Counted from the first letter of the stretch, positions 42,950 through 53,001 are shown. The stretch is 64,000 nucleotides of DNA from Limosilactobacillus urinaemulieris (GCF_014838745.1 NZ_JABUXR010000008.1:23855-87854); one strand, 5' to 3'. Notes: generated by a model not told the origin, from the letters alone. Numbers and translations: made by a program.

Positions 42950-44476
42950 ATGAGTGAAAATCACGAATCACGTGAAGAATATCGAAAAAAGTTAGAAAAA
43001 CGAATTCATGATCAAGTTGAGAAAGATCGTGCAGCTGGCCATGCTCCTAGGCCAAAGCGAAGTTTTAATTTGAAAAAATTATTCTCTGGGATTGGCTCTA
43101 ATTCCTTGAAAAAGCCACAAGTAACAAGCTCACAATTTAATGGTAATGCTAGTCGACCAAATAAAGAGAATAATTTACCAGAAGTTCACCATTATCGTAC
43201 TCCTCGCTGGGTAAAGAATATTATTTGGGCTTTGGTAATTCTAGTTCTTTTAGGTGGGGGATATGAATATCACAAGATTCATTCGGCTGCTCAGAACATC
43301 TTCGGTGACGGCGATGGTAAAATTAGTCGAAAGTTACAAAAGGGTGAGCCGGTTTCTGTTCTTGCGATGGGGACTGATGTTGGAGCACTAGATCGTGGTA
43401 ACTCAGGTGGTAACACTGACTCATTAGAATTATTCACGATTAATCCAAAGACAAAGAAGATTACGATGACAAGTATTCCTCGTGATACCTTAGTTCGCGT
43501 GAATACAAAGAAAGGGCCAACCTACGTTAAGATCAATGCAGCTTATTCTATAGGTGGACCTAAACAAACGGTTAAGCAGGTATCTGAATTATTAGATGTT
43601 CCAATTGATTATTATGCAGTACTTAATATGGGAGTCCTCAAGAAAGTTGTTAACACTGTGGGTGGTGTAACCGTTGATAACCCATTTGCCTTTACTTACG
43701 AAGGACATCACTTTAAGAAGGGAAAGCAACACTTGAATGGTGAATTAGCCTTGAAGTACTCACGGATGAGGTATGAGGATCCAAATAATGATTACGGTCG
43801 TCAAAAGCGGCAACAACAGATCATTGAAAGTGTTATCCAAAAGTTTAAAGCATCAGGTTCGATTACTACGGCTAATAAGATTCTTGATGCTGTTAAAGAT
43901 GGTGTGAAGACTAATATCCCAATTGATGACATTGCAACCTTATATGGTAATTATCACGCTGCGATGAATAAGGTTATTACTTACCATTTCCAGGGGCAAG
44001 ATGCTACTATTGATGGTGTTTCTTTCCAAATTGCTAGTCCAAAAGAAATTAATCGAATTTCAAAGTTAGTTCGTAAGCAACTCGGCTTGAAGCCAAAGAA
44101 GGTTGTTAACCATGAAACTAAGATGTACAAGTCACAACCTACTTATAATGGAGTAACTAATACAAACTTTATCCTTCCAGGTGGCGCTTCTTATAACGAA
44201 CCGGGAAGTGGTAATGGTAGTGATTATGTTACAACTGGTGGACACAGTTCGAGTCGTCGGAACAGTTCAACCTCGACCAGCGTTTCTACATATTACAATC
44301 GAACACCATCTCGTTCATATAGCGGAACCTACGAGCGGAGCCAACGAACTTACGGTACTACGTTTAACTATGGAACGACTCAGTATGAACGCCAACGGAC
44401 TTATCAAAGTTCAACTCCTAGTCGTAGTACGGAGACAACTGGAAGGGTAACTATTTCTGAAACAACAAGAGAATAA
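42950..44476 (+). CDS. LytR-CpsA-Psr (LCP) family glycopolymer transferase
   Basis: A 508-residue protein that attaches undecaprenyl-linked glycans to peptidoglycan outside the membrane. Residues 1-80 are a charged cytoplasmic tail, 85-105 the single membrane segment (IIWALVILVLLGG), 125-380 the LCP domain with VLAMGTDVG, NTDSLELFTINP and SIPRDTLVRV (Arg-Asp of the phosphate site), and the block LKYSRMRYEDPNNDYGRQKRQQ. The last 120 residues are a Ser/Tyr/Arg/Thr-rich extension. The ATG at 42950 follows TTGAGG. It would anchor the EPS made by this locus, or wall teichoic acid. Confidence 0.92.
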   Translation: MSENHESREEYRKKLEKRIHDQVEKDRAAGHAPRPKRSFNLKKLFSGIGSNSLKKPQVTSSQFNGNASRPNKENNLPEVHHYRTPRWVKNIIWALVILVLLGGGYEYHKIHSAAQNIFGDGDGKISRKLQKGEPVSVLAMGTDVGALDRGNSGGNTDSLELFTINPKTKKITMTSIPRDTLVRVNTKKGPTYVKINAAYSIGGPKQTVKQVSELLDVPIDYYAVLNMGVLKKVVNTVGGVTVDNPFAFTYEGHHFKKGKQHLNGELALKYSRMRYEDPNNDYGRQKRQQQIIESVIQKFKASGSITTANKILDAVKDGVKTNIPIDDIATLYGNYHAAMNKVITYHFQGQDATIDGVSFQIASPKEINRISKLVRKQLGLKPKKVVNHETKMYKSQPTYNGVTNTNFILPGGASYNEPGSGNGSDYVTTGGHSSSRRNSSTSTSVSTYYNRTPSRSYSGTYERSQRTYGTTFNYGTTQYERQRTYQSSTPSRSTETTGRVTISETTRE

Positions 44477-44480
44477 AGTT

Positions 44481-44517
44481 AAAGAGAATTTTGCACGAGT
44501 GTCAAAATTCTCTTTTA
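44481..44517 (+). terminator. Terminator after the LCP gene
   Basis: AAAGAGAATTTTG and CAAAATTCTCTTTT form a perfect 13-bp stem with a 9-base loop. Confidence 0.88.
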
Positions 44518-44618
44518 TGATCAAATTTAAAGTAGCTGTAATTGTAACTATTTTCATAATATACTAAACTAATATAGATATTGCGCAAAAACAAACTATT
44601 TAATGAAAGGAAAACAAA

Positions 44619-46196
44619 ATGTCACCAAAACAACTTGCTGAAGCAGTTAATAAGCGGCGGACATTCGCCATTATTTCACACCCGGACGCGGGGAAAACGA
44701 CAATTACTGAACAACTTTTACTTTTTGGTGGAGTTGTTCGTGAAGCGGGTACTGTTAAGGCCCGGAAGACTGGTAATTTTGCTAAGTCTGACTGGATGGA
44801 AATTGAAAAGAAGCGGGGGATTTCAGTTACTTCGTCCGTAATGCAGTTTGATTTCCAGGGAAAACGGATTAATATCCTTGATACACCAGGGCACGAAGAT
44901 TTTTCTGAAGATACTTACCGGACTTTAATGGCGGTTGACTCTGCAGTGATGGTGATCGACTCTGCTAAGGGGATTGAGCCACAAACAAAGAAGCTTTTCC
45001 AAATTTGTAAGATGCGGGGAATTCCAATCTTCACCTTTATGAACAAGTTTGACCGGGATTCTCGTGATCCACTGGATTTGTTAAACGAGGTTGAAGAGAC
45101 TTTAGGGATCGAAACTTACCCAATTAACTGGCCGATCGGTTCTGGCCGGCAATTTAAAGGAATTTATGATCGTTTTAACCGTCGAGTTGCCTTAACTCAC
45201 CCAGCCGATGAAGATAATCCATATTTGCCATTGGACGATGATGGTAATGTTAAGGGCGATAATCCATTGGCTAATGATGGTGAATGGCAAGATGCTTTAG
45301 ATGAAATGGAATTAGTAGATGTTGCTGGTAACCAGCTTGATCGGGAGAAGATTGCTGCTGGAGATCAAACGCCAGTCTTCTTTGGGTCTGCATTAACTAA
45401 CTTTGGGGTGCAAACGTTCTTGGAGACTTACCTTCAGTTTGCTCCAGCGCCAAGTGATCACCATACGGAAAATGATGGGTATGTAAAACCACTTGATCCA
45501 GAATTTTCCGGTTTTGTTTTCAAGATTCAAGCCAACATGAATCCTCGACACCGGGATCGGATTGCTTTCGTCCGGATTTGCTCAGGTGAATTTGATCGGG
45601 GGATGGATGTTACCCTTGAACGAACTAAGAAGCCAATTCGTTTGTCTAACGTGACTGAATTTATGGCAGATACCCGGGAAAACGTTGAAAATGCGGTCGC
45701 CGGTGACATCATTGGGTTGTATGATACTGGAAACTTCCAAATTGGTGATTCGATCTATACTGGTAAAAAAGACATTAAGTTTGAAAAGCTTCCACAATTT
45801 ACCCCTGAATTATTTATGCGAGTAACGGCAAAGAACGTGATGAAACAAAAGTCCTTCCATAAAGGAATTAACCAGTTAGTTCAAGAAGGGGCAGTGCAGT
45901 TATTCCGTTCATACACTTCTGGAGACTATATTCTCGGTGCTGTTGGTCAACTTCAATTTGAAGTTTTCAAGTTCCGGATGCAAAACGAATATAACTCTGA
46001 AGTTGTAATGGAACCAATGGGGAATAAGACTGCTCGCTGGATTGATCCTGATCAGCTTGATGAGAAGATGTCGTCATCACGTAATATCCTTGTTAAGGAC
46101 ATTCATGATCAACCATTATTCCTGTTTGAAAATCAATTTGCTGAGAACTGGTTTAAACAGAAGTATCCTGATGTGAAGTTGACGGCGAAGTTGTAA
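44619..46196 (+). CDS. prfC: Peptide chain release factor 3
   Basis: A 525-residue translational GTPase that removes RF1/RF2 after peptide release. G motifs: SHPDAGKTT near residues 20-28 (G1), RGISVTSSV near 65-73 (G2), [12 protein letters not shown] near 87-98 (G3) and MNKFDRD near 141-147 (G4), the last two with the RF3-specific wording. It is full length. It is a housekeeping gene in the middle of a surface-glycan locus, with its own terminator upstream; base composition is less AT-rich than the neighbours. Confidence 0.95.
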   Translation: MSPKQLAEAVNKRRTFAIISHPDAGKTTITEQLLLFGGVVREAGTVKARKTGNFAKSDWMEIEKKRGISVTSSVMQFDFQGKRINILDTPGHEDFSEDTYRTLMAVDSAVMVIDSAKGIEPQTKKLFQICKMRGIPIFTFMNKFDRDSRDPLDLLNEVEETLGIETYPINWPIGSGRQFKGIYDRFNRRVALTHPADEDNPYLPLDDDGNVKGDNPLANDGEWQDALDEMELVDVAGNQLDREKIAAGDQTPVFFGSALTNFGVQTFLETYLQFAPAPSDHHTENDGYVKPLDPEFSGFVFKIQANMNPRHRDRIAFVRICSGEFDRGMDVTLERTKKPIRLSNVTEFMADTRENVENAVAGDIIGLYDTGNFQIGDSIYTGKKDIKFEKLPQFTPELFMRVTAKNVMKQKSFHKGINQLVQEGAVQLFRSYTSGDYILGAVGQLQFEVFKFRMQNEYNSEVVMEPMGNKTARWIDPDQLDEKMSSSRNILVKDIHDQPLFLFENQFAENWFKQKYPDVKLTAKL

Positions 46197-46206
46197 AAGA
46201 AAAGAT

Positions 46207-47688
46207 ATGAGAAAGTTTAGTAATAGATTTATTAATGTATTTTACCTGCCTCTAGTAGTGATTAGTTTATTTGGAGCAGTATCATTCTTGTTGGATCAGT
46301 TATACGTACTTCAAGCAAAGAGTATCTTGATTATTGATATATTTTTAATAATCATTGGTACTTGTTATCTAATTAAGTGGGGGGAGATAAGGGTTGCTAT
46401 TGATTTAATGGTAAAAAGATTAGGAAGTAAGAACATCAAAAGAGGATTAGTTGTTCTGATTTTAATATGGCAACTGGTAATGATATTGTCTATTTCTGGA
46501 TTTAGCACTTGGGATCCAGGAATAATCATTTTACAGGCAACTGGTCAAAAACAGTGGGTACCTGATTACTTTTCATATAATCAAAACACCTTGCCATTGA
46601 TGTTTTTTGAACATTTGGTTTGGCGATTGATAGGATCGCCTAGTTACAAAGTGCTAACGATAGTGCTTAATATAATTAATATGGTACTAGTAGATATAAG
46701 TGTTTATCTTCTTCTAAAATATGAAAAGCAGCAATTAAGTAAAAAAACACTAAATTATATTTTGATATGTATATGTCTATTGATGTTAGTAACACCATGG
46801 ATTTGTCTTCCATATAGCGATCCGCTTTCGTTTGCCTTTACGATTTTCGCATATCTTGGACTTAAGTCTCTCAATGAAAGATATTCATTACTTAAGGCTA
46901 TAATAGTTGGAACTCTAATTGCAGTTAATTACTTTATAAAACCATCAACAGTAATTATTTTAATAGCGTACATTATTGTGTCATTTGTATTTACTATATC
47001 TAGCAAAGAGTTAATTAGTAATTTACTTAAAAAGCTAACAATTATTTTTGCAACTATGTTTGTGCTTATTGGTGGATTTAACTTATATAAATCTCATAAT
47101 TCAATTATAAAGATTGACAATAGTAAAGCATTGAATTTGGTTCATTTTGCAGATATGGGAATCCAAGGGACTGGTGGATATTATTTGCCAGATGTCGATC
47201 ATGATATTAAGATTAAGGACCCAAAGGAGAGGTTAAAATCTGATAAGGAAATTTGGTTTAAAAGATTTAACAAAATGGGACCACTTAAGTATCAAGCATT
47301 TTTAGTAAGAAAACAGGTTGCCAATACTGAGGATGGTAGTTTTCATTGGGGAAAAGAAGGAGAATTTATAAATAGTTTTTCAAGAAGTCAGTATTTTCTT
47401 CCGAGAAAATTATTTTTAGATAGTGATGGTATTGCAAGAAAGTACCAGGAAACTTTTGCTATCGTAATTCAATTGTGCTGGATTATTCTATTAGTTAATT
47501 TAGTATTTGTTTTGCAAAGATCGGATTATAATTCGCAATTTCTAAAATATGCTATTGTTGGTTTCTTCGCTTTCTTGCTAATTTTTGAGTCAGGACGGAG
47601 TAGGTATTTGATTCAATTCTTACCATTAATAATTTTGTTAAGTGGAACCGGTTATGAAAATCTAAAACTAAGAAAAATGTCTAGATAA
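46207..47688 (+). CDS. GT-C-like membrane glycosyltransferase candidate
   Basis: A 493-residue integral membrane protein with about eleven segments and an outer loop domain near residues 300-400. The first large outer loop holds STWDPGIIILQATGQKQW (residues 99-116), with the Asp typical of GT-C (PMT/ArnT-like) enzymes. It begins ten bases after prfC, without a clear binding site, and is AT-rich. It may use a polyprenyl-phosphate sugar made by the GtrB-like enzyme at 20404. Lactobacillar proteins annotated as XrtG-associated glycosyltransferases have a similar look, but that match is from memory. Confidence 0.65.
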   Translation: MRKFSNRFINVFYLPLVVISLFGAVSFLLDQLYVLQAKSILIIDIFLIIIGTCYLIKWGEIRVAIDLMVKRLGSKNIKRGLVVLILIWQLVMILSISGFSTWDPGIIILQATGQKQWVPDYFSYNQNTLPLMFFEHLVWRLIGSPSYKVLTIVLNIINMVLVDISVYLLLKYEKQQLSKKTLNYILICICLLMLVTPWICLPYSDPLSFAFTIFAYLGLKSLNERYSLLKAIIVGTLIAVNYFIKPSTVIILIAYIIVSFVFTISSKELISNLLKKLTIIFATMFVLIGGFNLYKSHNSIIKIDNSKALNLVHFADMGIQGTGGYYLPDVDHDIKIKDPKERLKSDKEIWFKRFNKMGPLKYQAFLVRKQVANTEDGSFHWGKEGEFINSFSRSQYFLPRKLFLDSDGIARKYQETFAIVIQLCWIILLVNLVFVLQRSDYNSQFLKYAIVGFFAFLLIFESGRSRYLIQFLPLIILLSGTGYENLKLRKMSR

Positions 47689-47808
47689 AGCAGAGTTTAT
47701 ATACGGGGAGATATAGTTAGAAATTATGGATAAGGGAAAACATTATAAGCTGTATAAAAGCGGTAAGAATTGGCTTTGTATGGCTATTACAACGCTGTCA
47801 GTCACAAT

Positions 47809-47816
47809 GGGGGGGG
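47809..47816 (+). repeat. G8 homopolymer, candidate phase-variation tract
   Basis: Eight consecutive G within the signal-peptide codons of a surface hydrolase. Removal of one G (or addition of two) restores the frame. Confidence 0.8.
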
Positions 47817-48203
47817 TACTTTTTATCAAGTAGTGCACAAGCTGATACTAATGATCAACCACAAGCTAATTCAACAGTTGTAGCAACATCAGCTTTAACC
47901 AGTTCGACTACTAATGAAGCATCTAGTGCAGAAACTCAATCATCAATAGTAGAAGCTGCAGAAAATACTAGTGGTAATAAGCAAGGAGACACTACCACTG
48001 CCTCAGCTACGGCTAAACAAGCAGCAACTACTACCACTACTACACCGGTAGTTAATACCACACCTAAAAACGGCTGGAATAGTGATCACACAGCCTTTTA
48101 CCAAAACGGAAAATTAGCCAATGGTTACGTCCAAGCTGATGATGGCAATTACTACATGTTCAACAATGGTACTCGTCAAAAAGGTGTCCAAAAATGGATG
48201 GGG

Positions 48204-48865
48204 ACTTATTACTACTTCGATCCAACCACTTATTTACGAGTAGATAACGACTATCGTGAACAGGTATGGCAAGATGGTACGCATGATTGGTACATGTTTG
48301 GTAAGAATAGTCAAATTGTCACCGGTAAATATGACTGGCAAGGTAATGTCTACTATTTTGACCCATCAAGTTATCTTAAAGTAGTTAATGACTATCGAGC
48401 AACTGAAGCTGATGGACGAGGAGTTTTACTTAGTAGTAATGGAGCAGCCTTAAGTGGTGTTCAAAAGTGGATGGGAACCTACTACTACTTTGATCCAGTG
48501 ACTAAATTACGGGTAGATAATAAATATGTCCAATCACAGTGGGGCCTTTGGTACATGTTTGGTAGTAATGGTCAGATTGTTAGTGGCAAATATGATTGGC
48601 AAGGAAGTACCTATTACTTTGATCCATCAAGTTACCTTAAAGTAGTTAATGATTACCGAGCAACTGAGAGTGATGGACGAGGAGTATTGCTTGGCAATGA
48701 CGGTCAAGCCTTAAGTGGTGTTCAAAAGTGGGCTGGGACTTATTACTATTTCGATCCAGTAACTAAGTTACGGGTAGATAATAACTATGTTCAGTCACAA
48801 TGGGGCGACTGGTACATGTTTGGCAATGACGGTCGAATTGTACAAGGCTTCTATAATTGGAAAGG
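48204..48865 (+). repeat. 662-bp near-identical block, copy 2
   Basis: Partner of 37277-37938; after its end one protein continues into the C39-like domain and this one into the Amidase_5 domain. Confidence 0.88.
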
Positions 48866-49448
48866 CAGTCTGTATTATTTTGATAATTATACTTTCCTAA
48901 AAGTAACAAATGATTGGCGTGACGGTGTCTACTTTGGGAACGATGGAAGAGCTATTAACCCTAGCGATACGTTTTCAGGCCGAGTAATAAGTTGGTTTCG
49001 CAATCATGAGGGGAATTTGACTTACTCTATGTATGGATCGCGTAATGGTGAAGATGGAACTGCAGATTGTTCTGGAGCAATGACTGAGGCTTTGTATGAA
49101 GCTGGTGCTACCAAGCCAAATGAAATATATGATACTGGCTCAATTTCGCCATATCTATTATTAAATGGATATTCTTTAGTGTATGAAGGGCAAAAATATT
49201 ATAATCCAAGGTTTGGTGATATTGTAATTTGGGGTCCTAAGAATCATACTACTGGTGGCAATGGTCACATGGTTATTGTCTCTAATATGTCATCTAACCC
49301 TAATTGCATCTCAGTTAATTGGTTGAGTAGAGGCAAAAAGGGCGCTGCTGTGAGTGAAAACAATTATTATTGGTATTGGAATACTCATGGCAAACAGTAC
49401 CAACAAGTATTTCGACCTAATAATATTGAAAAGTCTTAATTATAAAAG

Positions 49449-49489
49449 AATACTCGATAACTGATTTGAGCTATCGAGTATTCTTTTTA
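49449..49489. terminator. Convergent terminator
   Basis: AATACTCGATA (49449-49459) and TATCGAGTATT (49472-49482) form a perfect 11-bp stem, with T-rich sequence after it on the plus strand. It lies between the convergent hydrolase and lipoprotein genes. Confidence 0.85.
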
Positions 49490-49516
49490 ATTATTAAAGT
49501 AAAAAGTTAAAATCAA

Positions 49517-50086
49517 TTATTTCCATTCACCAGTAACTGAATTAAATTGTTGAGTTTGGTTAGTTTGACTGTTGTACTTATATAACCCGTTAAGGTGAGA
49601 TACAGAATTATCATTGTTATTAGTTCTAATTTCAACCTGATAATTATTTGCACCCAAATCAGTAACTACATAATTATCAGTACTTGTTGGTTGCATGTTG
49701 TTAGCTTTTAAGAAGTTGTTTAAAACGGTAGATTCATTACTGGTGTTATTAGTAGTAGCAACTTTTTGTGTTGAAGTATTGTTAGTCTTTTGAGGGGTGT
49801 TAGTATTAAAGCTTGAACTCTGATTAGTCGATGCAGCAGAAAGTACCTTTGTGCTTTGACTTTGAGTATTTGGCTCAGTTACTTGGCTATTAGCAACATT
49901 GCTACTTGATTCACTGATTTTTAATTGTGAAGAACTCTTTTTATGACTATTATTTACGACTTTACTTGAAGCAGCCTGTTCTGGTTTCTTGTTAGTAGAA
50001 GTAGTATTATTAATAGTTGTGCAGCCAGCTAAGCCAAGGGCTAATGCAATAACAGCAAAACTTGATAAAATCTTTTTAGATGTCAT
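49517..50086 (-). CDS. Small Ser/Asn-rich lipoprotein
   Basis: A 189-residue lipoprotein with lipobox LAGC (Cys22), a Ser/Asn/Thr/Gln-rich spacer of about 100 residues and a small C-terminal domain (DNYVVTDLGANNYQVEIRTNN...LNGLYKYNSQTNQ). It has the same three-part design as the lipoprotein at 36199, though the similarity is weak. It is the only minus-strand gene in the surface locus and diverges from the SEC10/PgrA gene. Role unknown. Confidence 0.75.
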   Translation of the reverse strand: MTSKKILSSFAVIALALGLAGCTTINNTTSTNKKPEQAASSKVVNNSHKKSSSQLKISESSSNVANSQVTEPNTQSQSTKVLSAASTNQSSSFNTNTPQKTNNTSTQKVATTNNTSNESTVLNNFLKANNMQPTSTDNYVVTDLGANNYQVEIRTNNNDNSVSHLNGLYKYNSQTNQTQQFNSVTGEWK

Positions 50087-50191
50087 GATAATCTTCCTTT
50101 CTCAGGAATCAAAATAGAAGGACTTCCTTCTATTTAATTGAAACACGGAAGAAAGATTTTTGTAACTTTATTGTAAAATTAGGAGTAAAAA

Positions 50192-51799
50192 ATGAATAAA
50201 AGAAATAAAAGGGTCTTATTGCTAGCGTCTACAGTTTTATTAGGACTCGTAGCAACGACAAATGTAAAAGCAGATAATACTGTAGAACAATCATCTAATA
50301 GTGTTCAAACCGCGACGATTACTTCAAATAATAGTATCAGTTCTTCTTGGCAACAAACTACTGAAAATAATAGTCAATCGGCTGTAATAGCAGCTCAAAC
50401 AGTAAATGTTCCAGATGGTTATACACTAGATGCAGTACGGAATGTGAAAACAAAAGTGCAGGCCGATGAACTGGAAAAGATTGCGATTAATGGAATTTAT
50501 AATAATAACTACCGTTCTAATACGACTGCAGCAAATGAACGGATAGATATTAATAATTTAAATGACGCACAGACTAGAGAAATGAATCAGTATGCCATCA
50601 ATCTAATCAATCAAACACGAAGCCAATTTGGCGAAGCACCCTTTACTCAAAATGACGATACCATTAATACGGTAAAAGGAATGGCTTTAAAGTACCAAGA
50701 GAAAAATGAATCTTTGATGAATGGTGGATGGCATGATCCAGAAATTCTTCAAGGAAATAGTGAAAATATTGCTGCACAGCAAATATATATTGATAATATA
50801 TCTGGATTAAGAGCTCGACCATTTGCTGAAGCTATTGGTAAAGATTTTGCAGATAATAATAACGTTCCATTATTTACTGTAAATACTATGGATGATCTAC
50901 ATGCCCTTATTTATTATGGAATCATGGGAATGCTATTTAATGATGCCTCTGATTTATTTGGTCACGCTCAAAACTTCTTAACTAATTACCAACCCAATAA
51001 TAATGTAGCGGTTTATCCTTCTTTAACTTATGGTACTGGAGAAGGACACTATTCAAATGGTCAAACTTTTACATTTAAATTGGAAAATGTGGACATGCAT
51101 TACATTTGGGCCGGTGCTAATGCAACAACTGATACTGAAAATGGCTGGCAATATATCAACGATCAATATGTATATTATCAAAATGGCAAGCCGTTATTGG
51201 GCCGACAATATATTTCACTACCAACAATTAATGGTGTGGGAAATAGTTGGTATCTTGTTGATAATGGTGTTGTGCAATCGAAAGTTCAAAAGTGGATGGG
51301 GACATACTATTACTTTGATCCAGTTAGCTACTTGCGAGTAGATAATAATTATGTTCAATCACAATGGGGATTATGGTATCTCTTTGGTGATAACGGACAG
51401 ATCTTAACCGGAGTTCAAAAGTGGGCTGGTTCATATTACTACTTTGATCCAACAACTTATTTACGCGTTGATAACGCTTATGTTCAATCACAGTGGGGAG
51501 ACTGGTATTTATTTGGTAATGATGGACGAATCCTTTCTGGTATCCAAAAGTGGGCTGGTTCTTACTATTATTTTGATCCAGTAACTTATTTACGTGTCGA
51601 CAATAACTATGTTCAATCACAATGGGGAGATTGGTACATGGTAGGTAACGATGGTCGAGTTGTTTCCGGATTCTATAATTGGATGGGAACACTATATTAC
51701 TTTGATCCTGTGACATATTTGAAAAAAGTTAACTGTTACTTCTGGGTAAATGGTGTCCATTATTGGGCTGATGAGTACGGTAGAGTCGTTAGAGGGTAG
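50192..51799 (+). CDS. SEC10/PgrA-type surface exclusion domain protein with binding repeats
   Basis: A 535-residue secreted protein. Residues 1-28 are an ordinary Sec signal peptide (KRVLLLASTVLLGLVATTNVKA), without the KxYKxGKxW motif. Residues 75-310 match the SEC10/PgrA surface exclusion (CAP-like) domain: LNDAQTREMNQYAINLINQTRSQFGEAPF, then WHDPEILQGNSENIA and the closing LTYGTGEGHYSNGQTFTFKL block. Residues 320-535 are four to five aromatic repeats like those of the hydrolases. Such domains are known from enterococcal pheromone plasmids, where they reduce conjugal uptake, but in lactobacilli the role is open. Confidence 0.82.
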   Translation: MNKRNKRVLLLASTVLLGLVATTNVKADNTVEQSSNSVQTATITSNNSISSSWQQTTENNSQSAVIAAQTVNVPDGYTLDAVRNVKTKVQADELEKIAINGIYNNNYRSNTTAANERIDINNLNDAQTREMNQYAINLINQTRSQFGEAPFTQNDDTINTVKGMALKYQEKNESLMNGGWHDPEILQGNSENIAAQQIYIDNISGLRARPFAEAIGKDFADNNNVPLFTVNTMDDLHALIYYGIMGMLFNDASDLFGHAQNFLTNYQPNNNVAVYPSLTYGTGEGHYSNGQTFTFKLENVDMHYIWAGANATTDTENGWQYINDQYVYYQNGKPLLGRQYISLPTINGVGNSWYLVDNGVVQSKVQKWMGTYYYFDPVSYLRVDNNYVQSQWGLWYLFGDNGQILTGVQKWAGSYYYFDPTTYLRVDNAYVQSQWGDWYLFGNDGRILSGIQKWAGSYYYFDPVTYLRVDNNYVQSQWGDWYMVGNDGRVVSGFYNWMGTLYYFDPVTYLKKVNCYFWVNGVHYWADEYGRVVRG

Positions 51800-51807
51800 G
51801 TATTGAG

Positions 51808-52767
51808 ATGAGTAAAAAAATAGAAGAATTTTTTTCTGGTGATAATCACCGAACTGAAGGATTAGAATTTTTAATAGGTCTACCTATTGTGCTTGGACCA
51901 TTGTCTTTAATACTAGAAGTTTACATTTATTCAAAAATAAAAAATATAATTATTGTTTTTATTTGGTTAGCCTTATTTGTGGCACTGACTTTACTTTTAA
52001 CTTACTTAGAGTACAGTTTCTCAAATAAATTAATAGAATTAAGAAAGCAACAAAAAAGAGAAATTTGGCAAACACAGCTTAACAAATGGAGTGCCTTATT
52101 AGCATTACTAGTACTTCTGGCATTTGAAGTTCTATTAGTAGTAGAGATGTTCTATAATAAGTTACGAGCTTTTAATTATTTAATACTATCAATTTATGGG
52201 TTAGTGTTTATTATTTCTATAATAATATTAGAAATATTTATTAATTTTGCTCCGAGATATAATAAAAATGCTAATGAAATTATTGGTAGTATTGAGATAA
52301 CGTTATGTAAAAATCTAATAGACAGATGGGAATGGACAAGTGATCTCTTTGACTGGGAAAAAGCAAAATTTTTTATTCAAATAAAAGGTTATCGTGGGAC
52401 ATATGAGGAGAATAATACATTAAGGAAAAATCTTATCAACTTAAAGAAGCATGATGTGATTGCTTTTGAAAAGTTAAAATATTTAATTTCAGAAAAATGT
52501 AATACTAATAACCTTCTTCAATTAGTTAGTCTTTTATTTGCTTTACTTTCATTGTGCCTTGCCTTTGATAATAAATATCATATAAGTAGTAATTATTTTG
52601 CAGTATTGATGGGAAAAAATGAAAATAATATTACATTATGGATAGTAAGTATTTTTATAGGCTTTTTGCTTTTTCTTTTACTAGAGATATTTAAGAAGAT
52701 AGCTGATTTTAAAAAGCAACCAATTTATGACGAAATTAAGTTAATTATAGACGATTGCGATAGCTAG
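51808..52767 (+). CDS. Hypothetical membrane protein
   Basis: A 319-residue protein with hydrophobic segments near residues 22-42, 46-66, 90-110, 122-148, 234-252 and 274-298 and a cytoplasmic-looking stretch between 150 and 230 rich in Lys, Glu and Trp (LIDRWEWTSDLFDWEKAKFF). I do not recognise the family. It begins eight bases after the SEC10/PgrA gene, so it may be cotranscribed, but its AT-rich composition fits the unknown genes that follow. Confidence 0.55.
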   Translation: MSKKIEEFFSGDNHRTEGLEFLIGLPIVLGPLSLILEVYIYSKIKNIIIVFIWLALFVALTLLLTYLEYSFSNKLIELRKQQKREIWQTQLNKWSALLALLVLLAFEVLLVVEMFYNKLRAFNYLILSIYGLVFIISIIILEIFINFAPRYNKNANEIIGSIEITLCKNLIDRWEWTSDLFDWEKAKFFIQIKGYRGTYEENNTLRKNLINLKKHDVIAFEKLKYLISEKCNTNNLLQLVSLLFALLSLCLAFDNKYHISSNYFAVLMGKNENNITLWIVSIFIGFLLFLLLEIFKKIADFKKQPIYDEIKLIIDDCDS

Positions 52768-52783
52768 TAGGTTAGCGAGCTGA

Positions 52784-53001
52784 TATGTTAGCCCAGGCTT
52801 CATCGTTCGCTTGGGTAGTGCAAATTTCACATATGATTTTAATGGAGAAGATTACCCACTTCATATCCAATTAGATGGACGAACCAAAACGTGTATGTTG
52901 AATAAATTAAGTTATTGATTTTAAACTATCGAAAATGGAAATATGTTGAAGTGCTGCTAACGGATGTGTTTGATGAAGTGCGGAAAAAGCTAGGGTGGTA
53001 A
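52784..53001 (+). pseudogene. Remnant of an unidentified gene
   Basis: Two frames without starts read like protein. One, open from 52784, gives GEDYPLHIQLDGRTKTCMLNK and ends at 52918; another ends LTDVFDEVRKKLGW with a stop at 52999-53001. A single frameshift would join them. The family is not recognised. The stretch between the two unknown genes therefore holds gene debris, not regulatory DNA. Confidence 0.4.

Larger units (their letters stand above)
47726..49439 (+). pseudogene. KxYKxGKxW surface protein with binding repeats and Amidase_5 domain, out of frame at a G8 tract
   Basis: The gene starts at 47726 with a KxYKxGKxW signal peptide (KLYKSGKNW) but runs into a stop after 35 codons. 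The shift is exactly at eight G (47809-47816): with seven, the frame continues as SSSAQADTNDQPQAN and stays open to 49439, giving about 570 residues. That product has a Ser/Thr linker, aromatic repeats shared with the gene at 36788, and a C-terminal peptidoglycan amidohydrolase domain of the Amidase_5/NlpC-like type (Cys in TADCSGAMTEAL, His in GNGHMVIVSN). It is either a phase-variable gene caught in the off state or a sequencing error in the homopolymer. Confidence 0.85.

Noticed and set aside
48156-49439. An ORF starting at an internal ATG at 48156 as a separate gene
   Set aside because: It has no ribosome binding site or signal peptide and begins inside a repeat; it is the downstream part of the gene starting at 47726, shifted by the G8 tract.
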